This document shows, piece after piece, positions 43,512 through 51,600 of a DNA stretch of 64,000 bases. The stretch spans positions 135,206 to 199,205 of the forward strand of contig NZ_JBELOK010000006.1 of the NCBI RefSeq assembly GCF_040276085.1. The letters are read 5' to 3'. The position numbers were made by a program, and so were the translations under genes. Source of the stretch: Castellaniella sp040276085 (GTDB taxonomy: Bacteria > Pseudomonadota > Gammaproteobacteria > Burkholderiales > Burkholderiaceae_B). Position 1 is the first letter of the stretch. Every line of letters starts with the position of its first letter. Under the pieces are notes generated by a model. It searched no databases, was not told the origin of the DNA, and was given only the letters and a program-made list of their open reading frames with translations.

Positions 43512-43772
43512 TTATTTTTTAACCGTGCCAGCAGTACGGGCAAAACGGGCGCGGAATTTCTCGACGCGGCCGGTTTCGACGATACGCGTTTGTGCGCCCG
43601 TGTAAAAGGGGTGCGATTCGGAGGTGACGTCGCACTTGAACAGCGGGTACGTCTTGCCGTCGATTTCGGTGGTTTCGCGGGAGTTCAAGGACGAACGGGA
43701 AATAAACGTGTTACCCGTTTGCTGGTCCAGAAACGCAACCTCGCGGTATTCGGGGTGGATGCCTTCTTTCAT
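43512..43772 (-). CDS. rpmE2: 50S ribosomal protein L31 type B
   Basis: This 86-residue protein starts MKEGIHPEYREVAFLDQQTGNTF and contains YPLFKCDVTSESHPFYTG, the pattern of type B L31. It lacks the CxxC zinc cysteines of type A L31; only one cysteine is present. In bacteria with both forms, type B replaces type A under zinc limitation. Whether a type A copy exists elsewhere is not visible here. I use the ATG at 43772; the longer frame has no support. Confidence 0.95.
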   Translation of the reverse strand: MKEGIHPEYREVAFLDQQTGNTFISRSSLNSRETTEIDGKTYPLFKCDVTSESHPFYTGAQTRIVETGRVEKFRARFARTAGTVKK

Positions 43773-43878
43773 GGTGATATCCGTAAGTGTGGTGGGGTCG
43801 CCAGCCAGACGGATGTGATCGCTCACATCAAGATCCTGGCAACGTATCCAAGGTTTAGCCTTGCATTCTACCATTGTT

Positions 43879-44556
43879 TTATAGTTGCCCGCGTTCCGCC
43901 AAAGAGACAACATCTGTGGCCCCCACCACCAGGTGGTCAAGCAGGCGTACGTCCACCAGGGCCAGTGCCTGCTTGAGCTGGCGCGTCAGGGCGATATCGG
44001 CCGGGCTGGGTTCGGACAGGCCTGAGGGATGGTTATGCGCAATGATCAGGGCGGCCGCATGGTGCTGCAGGGCGGATTTGACGAGTTCACGAGGGTACAC
44101 CGAGGCGTGCGACAGCGTGCCTTTGGCCACTTCAACGCAGTCGATCAGGCGCAGTTGCGTGTCCAGAAACAGGCCGATGCAATGCTCGATCCTCAGGTGG
44201 GCCAGGCGCATCGCACAAAATTGCTTTACCTGGTTGGGCTGATTAAGTGCCCGGCCGTTGCGCAGAGGCTCTTCCAGCGCCCTGCGCCCAAGCTCCTGTA
44301 CCGCCAGAAGCTCGCAGGTCTTGGCAGCCCCCAGGCCGGGAAAAGCTAGCAGGGCAGTTGTTTCTGCCGACAGCAGACGGCGCAGCCCGCCGAAGTGCTC
44401 GATCAGGTCATGGGCCATGCTGACCGCCGACCGTCCGCGTGTGCCGGTGCGCAGCAAGACTGCCAGCAGCTCCGGGGAAGTCAGGGACTGTACACCGTGC
44501 CGCAACAGGCGTTCGCGCGGACGCTCGTTGCAGGGGGATTGGCTGTCTTGTGGCAT
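43879..44556 (-). CDS. radC: RadC family JAB-domain protein
   Basis: This protein of about 225 residues has a helix-hairpin-helix segment (GLRRLLSAETTALLAFPGLGAAKTCELLA) and a JAB/MPN-type domain with His164-x-His166 in AHNHPSG and Asp177, the metal-binding set. RadC's original role in DNA repair was withdrawn for E. coli, and the biochemical function is open. Two adjacent ATGs (44559 and 44556) are possible, with AAGG upstream; the second gives better spacing. It is divergent from fkpB. Confidence 0.92.
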   Translation of the reverse strand: MPQDSQSPCNERPRERLLRHGVQSLTSPELLAVLLRTGTRGRSAVSMAHDLIEHFGGLRRLLSAETTALLAFPGLGAAKTCELLAVQELGRRALEEPLRNGRALNQPNQVKQFCAMRLAHLRIEHCIGLFLDTQLRLIDCVEVAKGTLSHASVYPRELVKSALQHHAAALIIAHNHPSGLSEPSPADIALTRQLKQALALVDVRLLDHLVVGATDVVSLAERGQL

Positions 44557-44601
44557 CATTGACCTTAAACTATCAAAGTTTGATTTATTGGGTGATCCAT
44601 T

Positions 44602-45072
44602 TTGACCTCTTCCAACGACGTGGCACATGTTCATGCAGACTCTTATGTCACGCTGCACTATCGTATCGAGCCGCTTTCGGGGCCTGCGGCCGGCACCGCT
44701 TTTGCGGATACCTTCCTGGATCGCCCCGCCACCCTGCAGATGGGGATGGGGCAGTGGGCGCCTGGGCTCGAAGCCATCCTGATCGGCCAGCCCGAGGGCG
44801 CGCACTTTACCCAGGATGTGCCTGCGGCACAGGCCTACGGCGAGCGAAATCCCGAACTCCTGCGCTGGATTTCCCACGATGAAATGGTTCGTAATGCACC
44901 GCCCGACACCGTCTTCGAGGCCGGTGATCTCATCGAGTTCGTCGCGCCCAATGGCGGGCGATACTCCGGGGTGCTCAAAACATTAGAGGGCGATTCGGCC
45001 CTGTTTGATTTCAACCATCCGCTGGCGGGCGTCGACTTGCAGGTTGAGGTTCGTATTTTGGGGGTTTTGTGA
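44602..45072 (+). CDS. fkpB: FKBP-type peptidyl-prolyl isomerase, SlyD/FkpB-like
   Basis: This protein of about 156 residues has an FKBP domain: a start near YVTLHYRIEPLSG, ADTFLDRPATLQMGMGQWAPGLEAILIGQPEGAHFT, and an inserted IF loop (QAYGERNPELLRWI). The product should speed proline isomerisation and assist folding. The start appears to be TTG at 44602; no ATG is available near the N-terminus. Its stop overlaps the ispH start by 1 nt (TGATG), and the fkpB-ispH pairing is conserved in proteobacteria. Confidence 0.88.
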   Translation: MTSSNDVAHVHADSYVTLHYRIEPLSGPAAGTAFADTFLDRPATLQMGMGQWAPGLEAILIGQPEGAHFTQDVPAAQAYGERNPELLRWISHDEMVRNAPPDTVFEAGDLIEFVAPNGGRYSGVLKTLEGDSALFDFNHPLAGVDLQVEVRILGVL

Positions 45073-46046
45073 TGTCTGATTCCACCGACAAACTTGCCCT
45101 GGAGGCTGCTCCCGAGGTTGTGCTGGCACAGCCTCGCGGGTTTTGTGCCGGTGTCGACCGTGCCATTGACATCGTCGAGCGGGCGCTCGAGATTCACGGT
45201 GCGCCCATTTACGTGCGCCACGAGATCGTGCATAACCGTTACGTGGTCGAAGACCTCCGTGCCAAGGGGGCGGTGTTTATCGACGAGCTCGAAGACGCAC
45301 CGACCGGGGCAATCGTTATTTTTTCGGCACACGGGGTTTCCCGTGCCGTGCGCACCGAGGCCCAGGATCGCGGCCAACGCATTTTTGATGCCACATGCCC
45401 GCTGGTTACCAAAGTGCACGTCGAAGTCGCCCGCATGCGTAAAGAAGGCCGCGAGGTCATCATGATCGGCCACAGGGGGCACCCCGAGGTCGAAGGCACC
45501 CTGGGTCAGGCCGACGAGGGCATGTACCTGGTTGAAACCATCGAGGACGTTCAGGCCTTGCAGGTGCGCAATCCCCAACATCTGGCGTTTGTCACCCAAA
45601 CCACCTTGTCCATCGACGACGCTGCGCAGGTGGCGAATGCCCTGCGCACGCGGTTTCCGGGGATCACCGAGCCCAAAAAGGGCGATATCTGCTATGCCAC
45701 GCAAAATCGCCAGGATGCCGTGCGCGTCATGGCGCCGCAGTGCGATCTGGTGCTGGTGGTGGGCAGCCCCAACAGTTCCAACTCCAATCGCTTGCGCGAA
45801 GTTGCAGAGCGCAAAGGGGTGACGGCGTACTTGCTGGATTCGCCCGATATGATCCAGCCCGAGTGGCTGCGGGATGCGCGTCGTGTGGGCGTCACGGCCG
45901 GTGCCTCGGCACCCGAGGCACTTGTGCAGCAGGTGCTTGGTCGCCTGCGCGAACTCGGCGTGCGCTCGGTGCGGCCACTCGATGGTATCCGCGAGCAAGT
46001 GTCCTTTCCGCTACCCCGAGAACTCTCGCGCAAGCACTCTGCCTGA
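45072..46046 (+). CDS. ispH: 4-hydroxy-3-methylbut-2-enyl diphosphate reductase
   Basis: This 324-residue iron-sulfur enzyme performs the last step of the methylerythritol phosphate pathway, giving IPP and DMAPP. The three cluster cysteines are in PRGFCAGVDRAI (Cys25), DATCPLVTKVH and GDICYATQNRQ. The VHNRYVVEDLRAKGAVF block is diagnostic. An alternative GTG start one codon earlier is possible. Translation is coupled to fkpB. Confidence 0.97.
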   Translation: MSDSTDKLALEAAPEVVLAQPRGFCAGVDRAIDIVERALEIHGAPIYVRHEIVHNRYVVEDLRAKGAVFIDELEDAPTGAIVIFSAHGVSRAVRTEAQDRGQRIFDATCPLVTKVHVEVARMRKEGREVIMIGHRGHPEVEGTLGQADEGMYLVETIEDVQALQVRNPQHLAFVTQTTLSIDDAAQVANALRTRFPGITEPKKGDICYATQNRQDAVRVMAPQCDLVLVVGSPNSSNSNRLREVAERKGVTAYLLDSPDMIQPEWLRDARRVGVTAGASAPEALVQQVLGRLRELGVRSVRPLDGIREQVSFPLPRELSRKHSA

Positions 46047-46120
46047 GCAGCAGATATCCGGGTAACAGCCAAGGCAGGCAAGGCCGGCCCGTCCGTACAG
46101 ATTTCAGCAGGAGACTCCCC

Positions 46121-47005
46121 ATGAAAATCGGATTTTGCGGCCTGGGCCGAATGGGCGTACCCATGGTGCGGCGCCTTTTGCAGGCAGGCCACCAGGTGCA
46201 TGTCTGGAACCGCTCGCCCGGCCCGGCCCAAACGCTGGCTGCCGAAGGCGCCATCGTGTGCCCCACGCCACAGGCGCTGGCCGATGCCTGTGAATACGTG
46301 GCCCTGTGCCTGTTTGATGCCGCTGCCGTCGAGGCTGTGGTGTTTGGCCAAGCCGGCCTGGCGCAGTCTGCCCATTTGGCTGCGATTGTTGATCATTCTT
46401 CGATCCCGCCAGACGCTACCCGGCTTTTTGCCCAGCGCCTGCAAGCGGCCAATGGGGCCCAGTGGCTGGATGCGCCGGTATCGGGCGGCACCGGTGGTGC
46501 GGCAGCCGGCACACTTGCCGTGATGGCTGGTGGCCCGGTGCAACTATGTGATCACCTCAAACCGGTGTTGTCAGCCTACGCACATCGCGTCACCCATATG
46601 GGGCCGGTGGGCGCAGGGCAGGTCAGCAAGTTGTGCAATCAGGCCATCGTCACCACCACATTGGCGGCAATCGCCGAAGCCATTGCCCTGGCCCGCGAGG
46701 CCGGAGTGGATGCTTCCCGTCTGTCCGAGGCACTCCAGGGTGGTTGGGCCGATTCCACCCTGCTGCAGATTTTTGTGCCACGCATGACCCAACCCCCACC
46801 GGCGCCGCAAGCCAGCCTGGACACCCTGGTTAAAGACCTCAATACGGTGGCGGCACTTGCCCAGGCGCAGGGCACTGCCATGCCGGTGGTATCTGCCGTG
46901 GGGCAGGCCTGGCGCATGGCCAGCCGGCAGGGGCTGGGTGCGGCCGATGCGTCCCAACTGATTCGTCTGTACGATATGCAGTCCAACACGGGAGACTCTG
47001 CATGA
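46121..47005 (+). CDS. NAD(P)-dependent oxidoreductase, 3-hydroxyisobutyrate dehydrogenase family
   Basis: This 294-residue beta-hydroxyacid dehydrogenase has the Rossmann motif GFCGLGRMGVPMVRRL at residues 4-19, the substrate-binding DAPVSGGTGGAAAGTLAVMAGG block and the catalytic lysine in GAGQVSKLCNQ. Possible substrates are 3-hydroxyisobutyrate, tartronate semialdehyde or another short hydroxyacid. The ATG at 46121 has AGGAG upstream; the open frame extends far back through ispH but that part is shadow. It overlaps the DUF945 gene by 4 nt. Confidence 0.87.
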   Translation: MKIGFCGLGRMGVPMVRRLLQAGHQVHVWNRSPGPAQTLAAEGAIVCPTPQALADACEYVALCLFDAAAVEAVVFGQAGLAQSAHLAAIVDHSSIPPDATRLFAQRLQAANGAQWLDAPVSGGTGGAAAGTLAVMAGGPVQLCDHLKPVLSAYAHRVTHMGPVGAGQVSKLCNQAIVTTTLAAIAEAIALAREAGVDASRLSEALQGGWADSTLLQIFVPRMTQPPPAPQASLDTLVKDLNTVAALAQAQGTAMPVVSAVGQAWRMASRQGLGAADASQLIRLYDMQSNTGDSA

Positions 47006-48423
47006 ATCGAGGTTTGAAGGTAACGCTGGCGCTTGGAGGCATTGTTGTTCTGGGATACATGGGCGCATCCTGGTATGCCGGCCAGATTGCCCAACAGTCC
47101 ATCGTTTCCTGGGTTGATCAAACCAATCAGGACATCCAGCGGCAGTGGACGGCACCTGAAACCCCACCCGAACTGCAGGTTGCTGACTATCAGCGGGGCG
47201 TTTTTTCGTCACAAGCCCGCTACATTTTTAAATTTACCGATCAGGATGGCCAGGCGCAGTCGCTGGCTGTAGAACAGGCACTTCAACATGGCCCCTGGCC
47301 CCTGGAGGCACTGAAAAACGGCATCTGGCAACCGTTGGCAGCCTATAGCCATCTGCAGCCCTTGCCCGACGGTGCCTGGCAGCCCTGGTTTGATGTAGTG
47401 GCTGATCATCAGGTGCCCTGGCAGGCTACTGTGCAAGTAGGGTTCCAAGGGCAGGCCAGCGGTGTCTGGACACTGCAACCGGTTAAAACCATCGGCGAGC
47501 TTGCGCTGGATTTCAGTGGCGGTGTGCTGCGCGCCGATTACACGCCCAAGCAGCGTCAAACCACTGTCACCGCAGAGGCCCAATCCCTGAAAATTCAGGA
47601 TGACAGCGGGTTGCTGCACTTTGAAGATCTGCATTTCCAGGGGCTGACTACCCTGAGTGGTGAAACCGACATGCAATCGCACCAAACCCTCCAGGCAAGC
47701 CAGGTGCGCATCCAGCAGGAGGGGGCGCCGGATCTTTTATTGCATCAGCCTGCCATGTTGCTGGACCTTGCCCGTACGGGCAGTTTGCTTGATGGCCGGG
47801 TGCGCTATGACGTCGAGCAATTGTCCGCCGGCAAGCAGAATCTTGGCACCTTGCAGTTGCAGGCGTCGGCACAGCAATTAAATGTCGAGGCAGTGCAAGC
47901 CCTGATGGCCTTACTGGCGCAGCAGCAAGCTCAGGACGATGATGGCGCGCCGCTGACGCCCCAGCAAGAACAGCAGGTGCGCGAGGCCTTGCTGCCTGTG
48001 CTGGCGGCATCTCCCCGCCTGGCCCTGGATGCAGTCACCTGGAAAACCGACAAAGGCCAGACCGACTTCAAGGCAGTGGCACAGTTTCGGCCGGTGCCCC
48101 AGGACGCCGACCCCGACCTGGGCCGCACGATTGAATCGGCCATTGCCCGTGTCTCGGCACACGCGGGTGTCTCCAGGCCCATGCTGATGCAGATTTTGCG
48201 CGATACGCAAGCCAGCAGCTCTGACGGCGATATGGCGGTTGCACTGATTGGCATGCTGTTCGATCGCTATAGTGGCCGTCTGCGGCGTGCCGAGCTGCTG
48301 CGCGAGCAAGACGGACAGCTGCAAGTGGATATTTCTTATGCCGATGGTGTGGTAACCATCAACGATCGTGAAATGACCCCCCCTGAACTATCCGGCCGTT
48401 TATCGGCGGCATTGGGAGAGTAA
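47002..48423 (+). CDS. DUF945 (YdgA-like) family protein
   Basis: This 473-residue protein has one N-terminal hydrophobic segment (LGGIVVLGYMGASWYAG), so it is probably anchored in the inner membrane with a periplasmic body. The early region with QSIVSWVDQTNQDIQRQW and the Q-rich LLAQQQAQDDDGAPLTPQQEQQVREALLPVLAASP segment match YdgA-like DUF945 proteins. Function is unknown. Translation is coupled to the preceding dehydrogenase gene by an ATGA overlap, and the HIT gene starts 2 nt after its stop. Confidence 0.82.
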   Translation: MNRGLKVTLALGGIVVLGYMGASWYAGQIAQQSIVSWVDQTNQDIQRQWTAPETPPELQVADYQRGVFSSQARYIFKFTDQDGQAQSLAVEQALQHGPWPLEALKNGIWQPLAAYSHLQPLPDGAWQPWFDVVADHQVPWQATVQVGFQGQASGVWTLQPVKTIGELALDFSGGVLRADYTPKQRQTTVTAEAQSLKIQDDSGLLHFEDLHFQGLTTLSGETDMQSHQTLQASQVRIQQEGAPDLLLHQPAMLLDLARTGSLLDGRVRYDVEQLSAGKQNLGTLQLQASAQQLNVEAVQALMALLAQQQAQDDDGAPLTPQQEQQVREALLPVLAASPRLALDAVTWKTDKGQTDFKAVAQFRPVPQDADPDLGRTIESAIARVSAHAGVSRPMLMQILRDTQASSSDGDMAVALIGMLFDRYSGRLRRAELLREQDGQLQVDISYADGVVTINDREMTPPELSGRLSAALGE

Positions 48424-48425
48424 GC

Positions 48426-48854
48426 ATGGACACTGTTTTTACCCGCATTCTGGCTGGCGAAATACCGGCTGCTATCGTTTATCGGGATGACACCTTCTTT
48501 GCATTCATGGACGCCGGGCAGCTGAACCCGGGCCATGTACTGGTGGCGCCCTGCCATCCGTATCCCACCTTGCTGGATATGGATGAGGATACGGCTGCGG
48601 GTCTGATGCGTCTGGCCTGGCGCGTGGCCCATGCGGTGCAAGAGGCCTTTCAACCAGAGGGCCTCACCCTTTTGCAGGCAAACCGGCCTGCAGGGTGGCA
48701 GACGGTGCCTCACGCCCACATGCACGTCTTGCCGCGCTACGAGAACGATGGGGTGGGCCTGGTGTGGCCACGCAAGGATCCCGGCCTGGATGTATTGCGT
48801 GAATATGCCGCCCGGATTCATCTGCCGGTGCAGGGGTTACCTGCATCAAAATAA
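48426..48854 (+). CDS. HIT family hydrolase
   Basis: This 142-residue histidine-triad protein has its catalytic triad at His96-Ala-His98-Met-His100 (VPHAHMHVLPR). Members hydrolyse nucleotide phosphoramidates or dinucleotides. The N-terminus (TVFTRILAGEIPAAIVYRDD) is typical of the HINT/HIT branch. It ends the three-gene run that starts at 46121 and is followed by a strong terminator. Confidence 0.93.
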   Translation: MDTVFTRILAGEIPAAIVYRDDTFFAFMDAGQLNPGHVLVAPCHPYPTLLDMDEDTAAGLMRLAWRVAHAVQEAFQPEGLTLLQANRPAGWQTVPHAHMHVLPRYENDGVGLVWPRKDPGLDVLREYAARIHLPVQGLPASK

Positions 48855-48877
48855 TTGTTTTAGGTAACAAGCATACC

Positions 48878-48901
48878 GGAGGCTCAGGCCTCCTTTTTTT
48901 T
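48878..48901 (+). terminator. Terminator after the HIT gene
   Basis: GGAGGC/GCCTCC forms a 6-bp stem with a 4-nt loop, followed by eight T residues, 24 nt after the stop codon. Confidence 0.92.
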
Positions 48902-49283
48902 GCTGCTTGCTGGTTTTCAGGGTAAATACCGGACTAATGATTTCCCTTAGGCATTAACCCTTATTTATTGCATTGCAGCATTATCTCCAATAATAAAAAA
49001 CGCAATAAAACAAAGGATTAGAACACCCTCCCAGCAATGATTCAGGTATGCAGCAAAAAGAGATCTGCGGGCCTTATCCAGAGATGCGAGCAAGCGTAAG
49101 TTTTGCGTAAGTTTCAAACCACTTAATAGCATCACGCAGAAGTCTTGCGGTTCGTTTCTCTGCTTCGACATAAAAATAAAGCTGTTTTCATATCCAAAAA
49201 AATCGCGGGTTATTTACTGAAATGCAGTAACTCTGCCGGGCGTCACCGACACCCGGGGCCACTCAAATTCAGGAGACAAAGCA
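48902..49283 (+). other. AT-rich intergenic region upstream of the liv-type operon
   Basis: This 382-nt stretch is clearly more AT-rich than its surroundings and is the likely promoter region of the branched-chain-type importer. The only distinct structure I see is the direct repeat GCGTAAGTTT at 49094-49103 and 49105-49114, an 11-nt period. A 68-codon leftward open frame at 48965-49171 has no ribosome-binding site and was not accepted. A GGAGA site precedes the next ATG. Confidence 0.5.
49094..49114 (+). repeat. Tandem direct repeat GCGTAAGTTT x2, candidate regulator site
   Basis: Two identical 10-mers are separated by one T, giving an 11-nt period, one turn of the helix. The position, 170-190 nt before the binding-protein start, suits a transcription-factor site. 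No family is assigned. Confidence 0.45.
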
Positions 49284-50645
49284 ATGAAAGACAAAAACAT
49301 CTTGGGTCAAGCCATGCAATCGCAGGTCAAACGTCGCTCCGTGCTTAAAGCTGGTGCCGCAGGCGTTGCCGGTGGCATGCTGATGCCCGGCGCCGCACGG
49401 GTTGCAATGGCCGCAGAACAGAAACCTCTGGGTGCATGGCCTGCTGGTGTCGAGGGCGACTCCGTCTTTGTCGGCCTCACGGTCGACCTCACCGGTCCGT
49501 ATTCTGCACAGGGAGCTGAACAGAAAAACGGCTACGAGCTTGCCGCCGAGCAAATCAACGCGGGTGCGCCTCAGGTACAGAAAATCTCGCCCCTGATCAA
49601 AAAGGGCATCATGGGCAAAAAACTGGTGCTGGGCTCGGCCGATGCCGAAACCAAACCCAATACCGGCGTGCAAGCAGCCACCCGCTTCATCCATGACAAC
49701 AAGGCCATGATGATTGCCGGCAGCACCAGCAGCGCCGTGGCCATCGCGCTGCAAAAAGTGTGCAACCGCGAGCACACGCCGTACTTCACCGCCATTTCGG
49801 GCTCCAACGAAACCACCGGCGTCGATTGCCAGCGCTACGGTTTCCGCCTGTGCTACTTTGCCTACATGGCTTGCAAGGCCATTGCCCCCGTGGTGGCCAA
49901 AGAGCTCGGCAAAGACCGCAAGGCTGCCTACCTCACCCCCGACTACACCTATGGTCACACCACTACCCAATCGATGAAAGAATTCACCGAGAAGGAAGGC
50001 TGGAAAACCGTCACCAACCAGGTGCACCCGTTGGGCGCCAAGGATTACAGCTCGTACCTGATCAACATCGCCAACACCGACGCCAATGTGCTGGTGGTGG
50101 TGGCCTATGGTGCAGATGCCGCCAACGCCATCAAGCAAGCCAAGCAGTTTGGCCTGCTCGAAAAAATGAAAATCGTGGTGCCTTATATGTCGGCCTACCT
50201 CGAAAAAGAAGTTGGCGCCGATGTCATGCAAGGTGTGTACGCGGCCCAGGGCTTCTGGTGGACGATGCAAGACGACAATCCGGTTGCCAAGGATTTCGTC
50301 GACGCCTACGAGAAGAAATTCAACAGCAAGCCACGCGATTCGGCCATGTACGCCTATCTGGCTTTGGTGTTGTGGGCCGATGCCGTCGAGCGCGCCAAGA
50401 GTTTCTACCCGGTGGATGTGGTCAAGGCCCTCGAGGCCGGCGAGCTGCGTGACAGCCCGGTTGGCAAGGTTACCTTCCGTGCGGAAGATCACCAGGGCAT
50501 CGTCAACTTCCCCATCCTGCGCGGCAAAAAACCCGCAGACATGAAGAGCCCCGAAGACTTCTTCGAAGTCGTTCAGGTCGTCCAGGGCAAGGATGTCTTG
50601 CCTAAGGTCGGTTTGCTGGGTTGCAAGATGGGCGATTACGTCTAA
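49284..50645 (+). CDS. Branched-chain-type ABC transporter substrate-binding protein with Tat-like signal
   Basis: This 453-residue periplasmic receptor of the LivJ/UrtA superfamily has a signal peptide with a twin-arginine motif KRRSVLK at about residues 16-22 and a cleavage region near AMAAEQ. Mature features include VGLTVDLTGPYSAQGAEQKNGYELAAEQIN and AGSTSSAVAIALQKV. The length, over 430 residues, is closer to amide/urea-type receptors than to LivJ, so the ligand need not be an amino acid. It is the first gene of a four-gene importer operon, with 79 nt to the permease gene. Confidence 0.87.
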   Translation: MKDKNILGQAMQSQVKRRSVLKAGAAGVAGGMLMPGAARVAMAAEQKPLGAWPAGVEGDSVFVGLTVDLTGPYSAQGAEQKNGYELAAEQINAGAPQVQKISPLIKKGIMGKKLVLGSADAETKPNTGVQAATRFIHDNKAMMIAGSTSSAVAIALQKVCNREHTPYFTAISGSNETTGVDCQRYGFRLCYFAYMACKAIAPVVAKELGKDRKAAYLTPDYTYGHTTTQSMKEFTEKEGWKTVTNQVHPLGAKDYSSYLINIANTDANVLVVVAYGADAANAIKQAKQFGLLEKMKIVVPYMSAYLEKEVGADVMQGVYAAQGFWWTMQDDNPVAKDFVDAYEKKFNSKPRDSAMYAYLALVLWADAVERAKSFYPVDVVKALEAGELRDSPVGKVTFRAEDHQGIVNFPILRGKKPADMKSPEDFFEVVQVVQGKDVLPKVGLLGCKMGDYV

Positions 50646-50724
50646 AACCAGGTTTCCGGCCATTGCCCTGCACAGGTGGGCAATGGCTGGTTACTGATTC
50701 GGGGTTCTCACAGGAGGCAACTCG

Positions 50725-51600
50725 ATGCCGAGCATGTCTTTATTTCTTTCGCAGTTGTTTAACGGGCTGGCCACCGGCCTGTTATTGGCGCTTATCAGTA
50801 CCGGCCTGACGATTATCTACGGCACGCTCGGTGTCATTAACTTTGCTCACGGTGCGCTGTTTGTCGTGGGTGGATATGCGGGATATACGGTTTATGGTTT
50901 AACTGATTCTTTCGTGCTGGCGGTTGCCGGGGGTTCTGCTGTCGCACTGGCCTGTGGCCTGATCATGGAACGCGGGCTGATGCGCAAGTTTTACAGCCGT
51001 CCGCCCGAAGACCAGATTCTGGTCACGTTTGGCATCAGCATTGTGCTGGTCGAAATCGTGCGCGGCCTCTACGGCGGTGTCAGCCTCTCGATTACGCCAC
51101 CGTCCTGGGGGCAGGGCATTGCCCATATCGGCACGCTTATTTACCCGCTGTACCGGCTTCAAACCCTCGGCATTGCAGCAGCCACTCTGTTGGTGCTGTA
51201 CCTGGTGCTGTATCGCACCAGCCTCGGGCTGATCGTGCGCGCAGGGATCGAAGATGCACAGATGGTCAATGCCTTGGGCATCAACATCAAGCGCACTTTC
51301 TTGCTGGTGTTTGGCCTGGGTGCCATGGCAGCCGGTTTTGCCGGAGTCATCAATTCGCCCATCGTGGCACTTACCCCCGACATGGGCTTCCGGTATCTGG
51401 TTGAGTCCTTCGTGGTGGTGGTGATTGGCGGGGTGGGTTCTTTCCCCGGAGCCGTGATCGGCGGGATTATCGCTGGTGAAATCCTCAGCCTCACAGCGAT
51501 GATCAATCCGCAATATTCAGACGTCATGCTGTTTATCGCCATGGCGCTGGTGCTGATTTTCCGCCCGCAAGGCTTGATGGGTCAGGAGGGTCGGGAATGA
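50725..51600 (+). CDS. Branched-chain-type ABC transporter permease (LivH-like)
   Basis: This 291-residue inner-membrane permease has about eight helices. The LivH signatures GLATGLLLALISTGLTIIYGTLGVINFAHGALF and GFAGVINSPIVALTPDMGFRYLVESFVVVVIGGVGSFPGAVIGG are present. The ATG at 50725 follows CAGGAGG. Its stop overlaps the next gene by 4 nt (ATGA), which indicates coupling with the fused LivM-LivG gene. Confidence 0.92.
   Translation: MPSMSLFLSQLFNGLATGLLLALISTGLTIIYGTLGVINFAHGALFVVGGYAGYTVYGLTDSFVLAVAGGSAVALACGLIMERGLMRKFYSRPPEDQILVTFGISIVLVEIVRGLYGGVSLSITPPSWGQGIAHIGTLIYPLYRLQTLGIAAATLLVLYLVLYRTSLGLIVRAGIEDAQMVNALGINIKRTFLLVFGLGAMAAGFAGVINSPIVALTPDMGFRYLVESFVVVVIGGVGSFPGAVIGGIIAGEILSLTAMINPQYSDVMLFIAMALVLIFRPQGLMGQEGRE

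Noticed and set aside
48965..49171. 68-codon leftward open frame upstream of the liv-type operon
   Set aside because: No ribosome-binding site, no recognisable domain, and it covers the AT-rich probable promoter region. The single hydrophobic stretch is not enough to support a gene.
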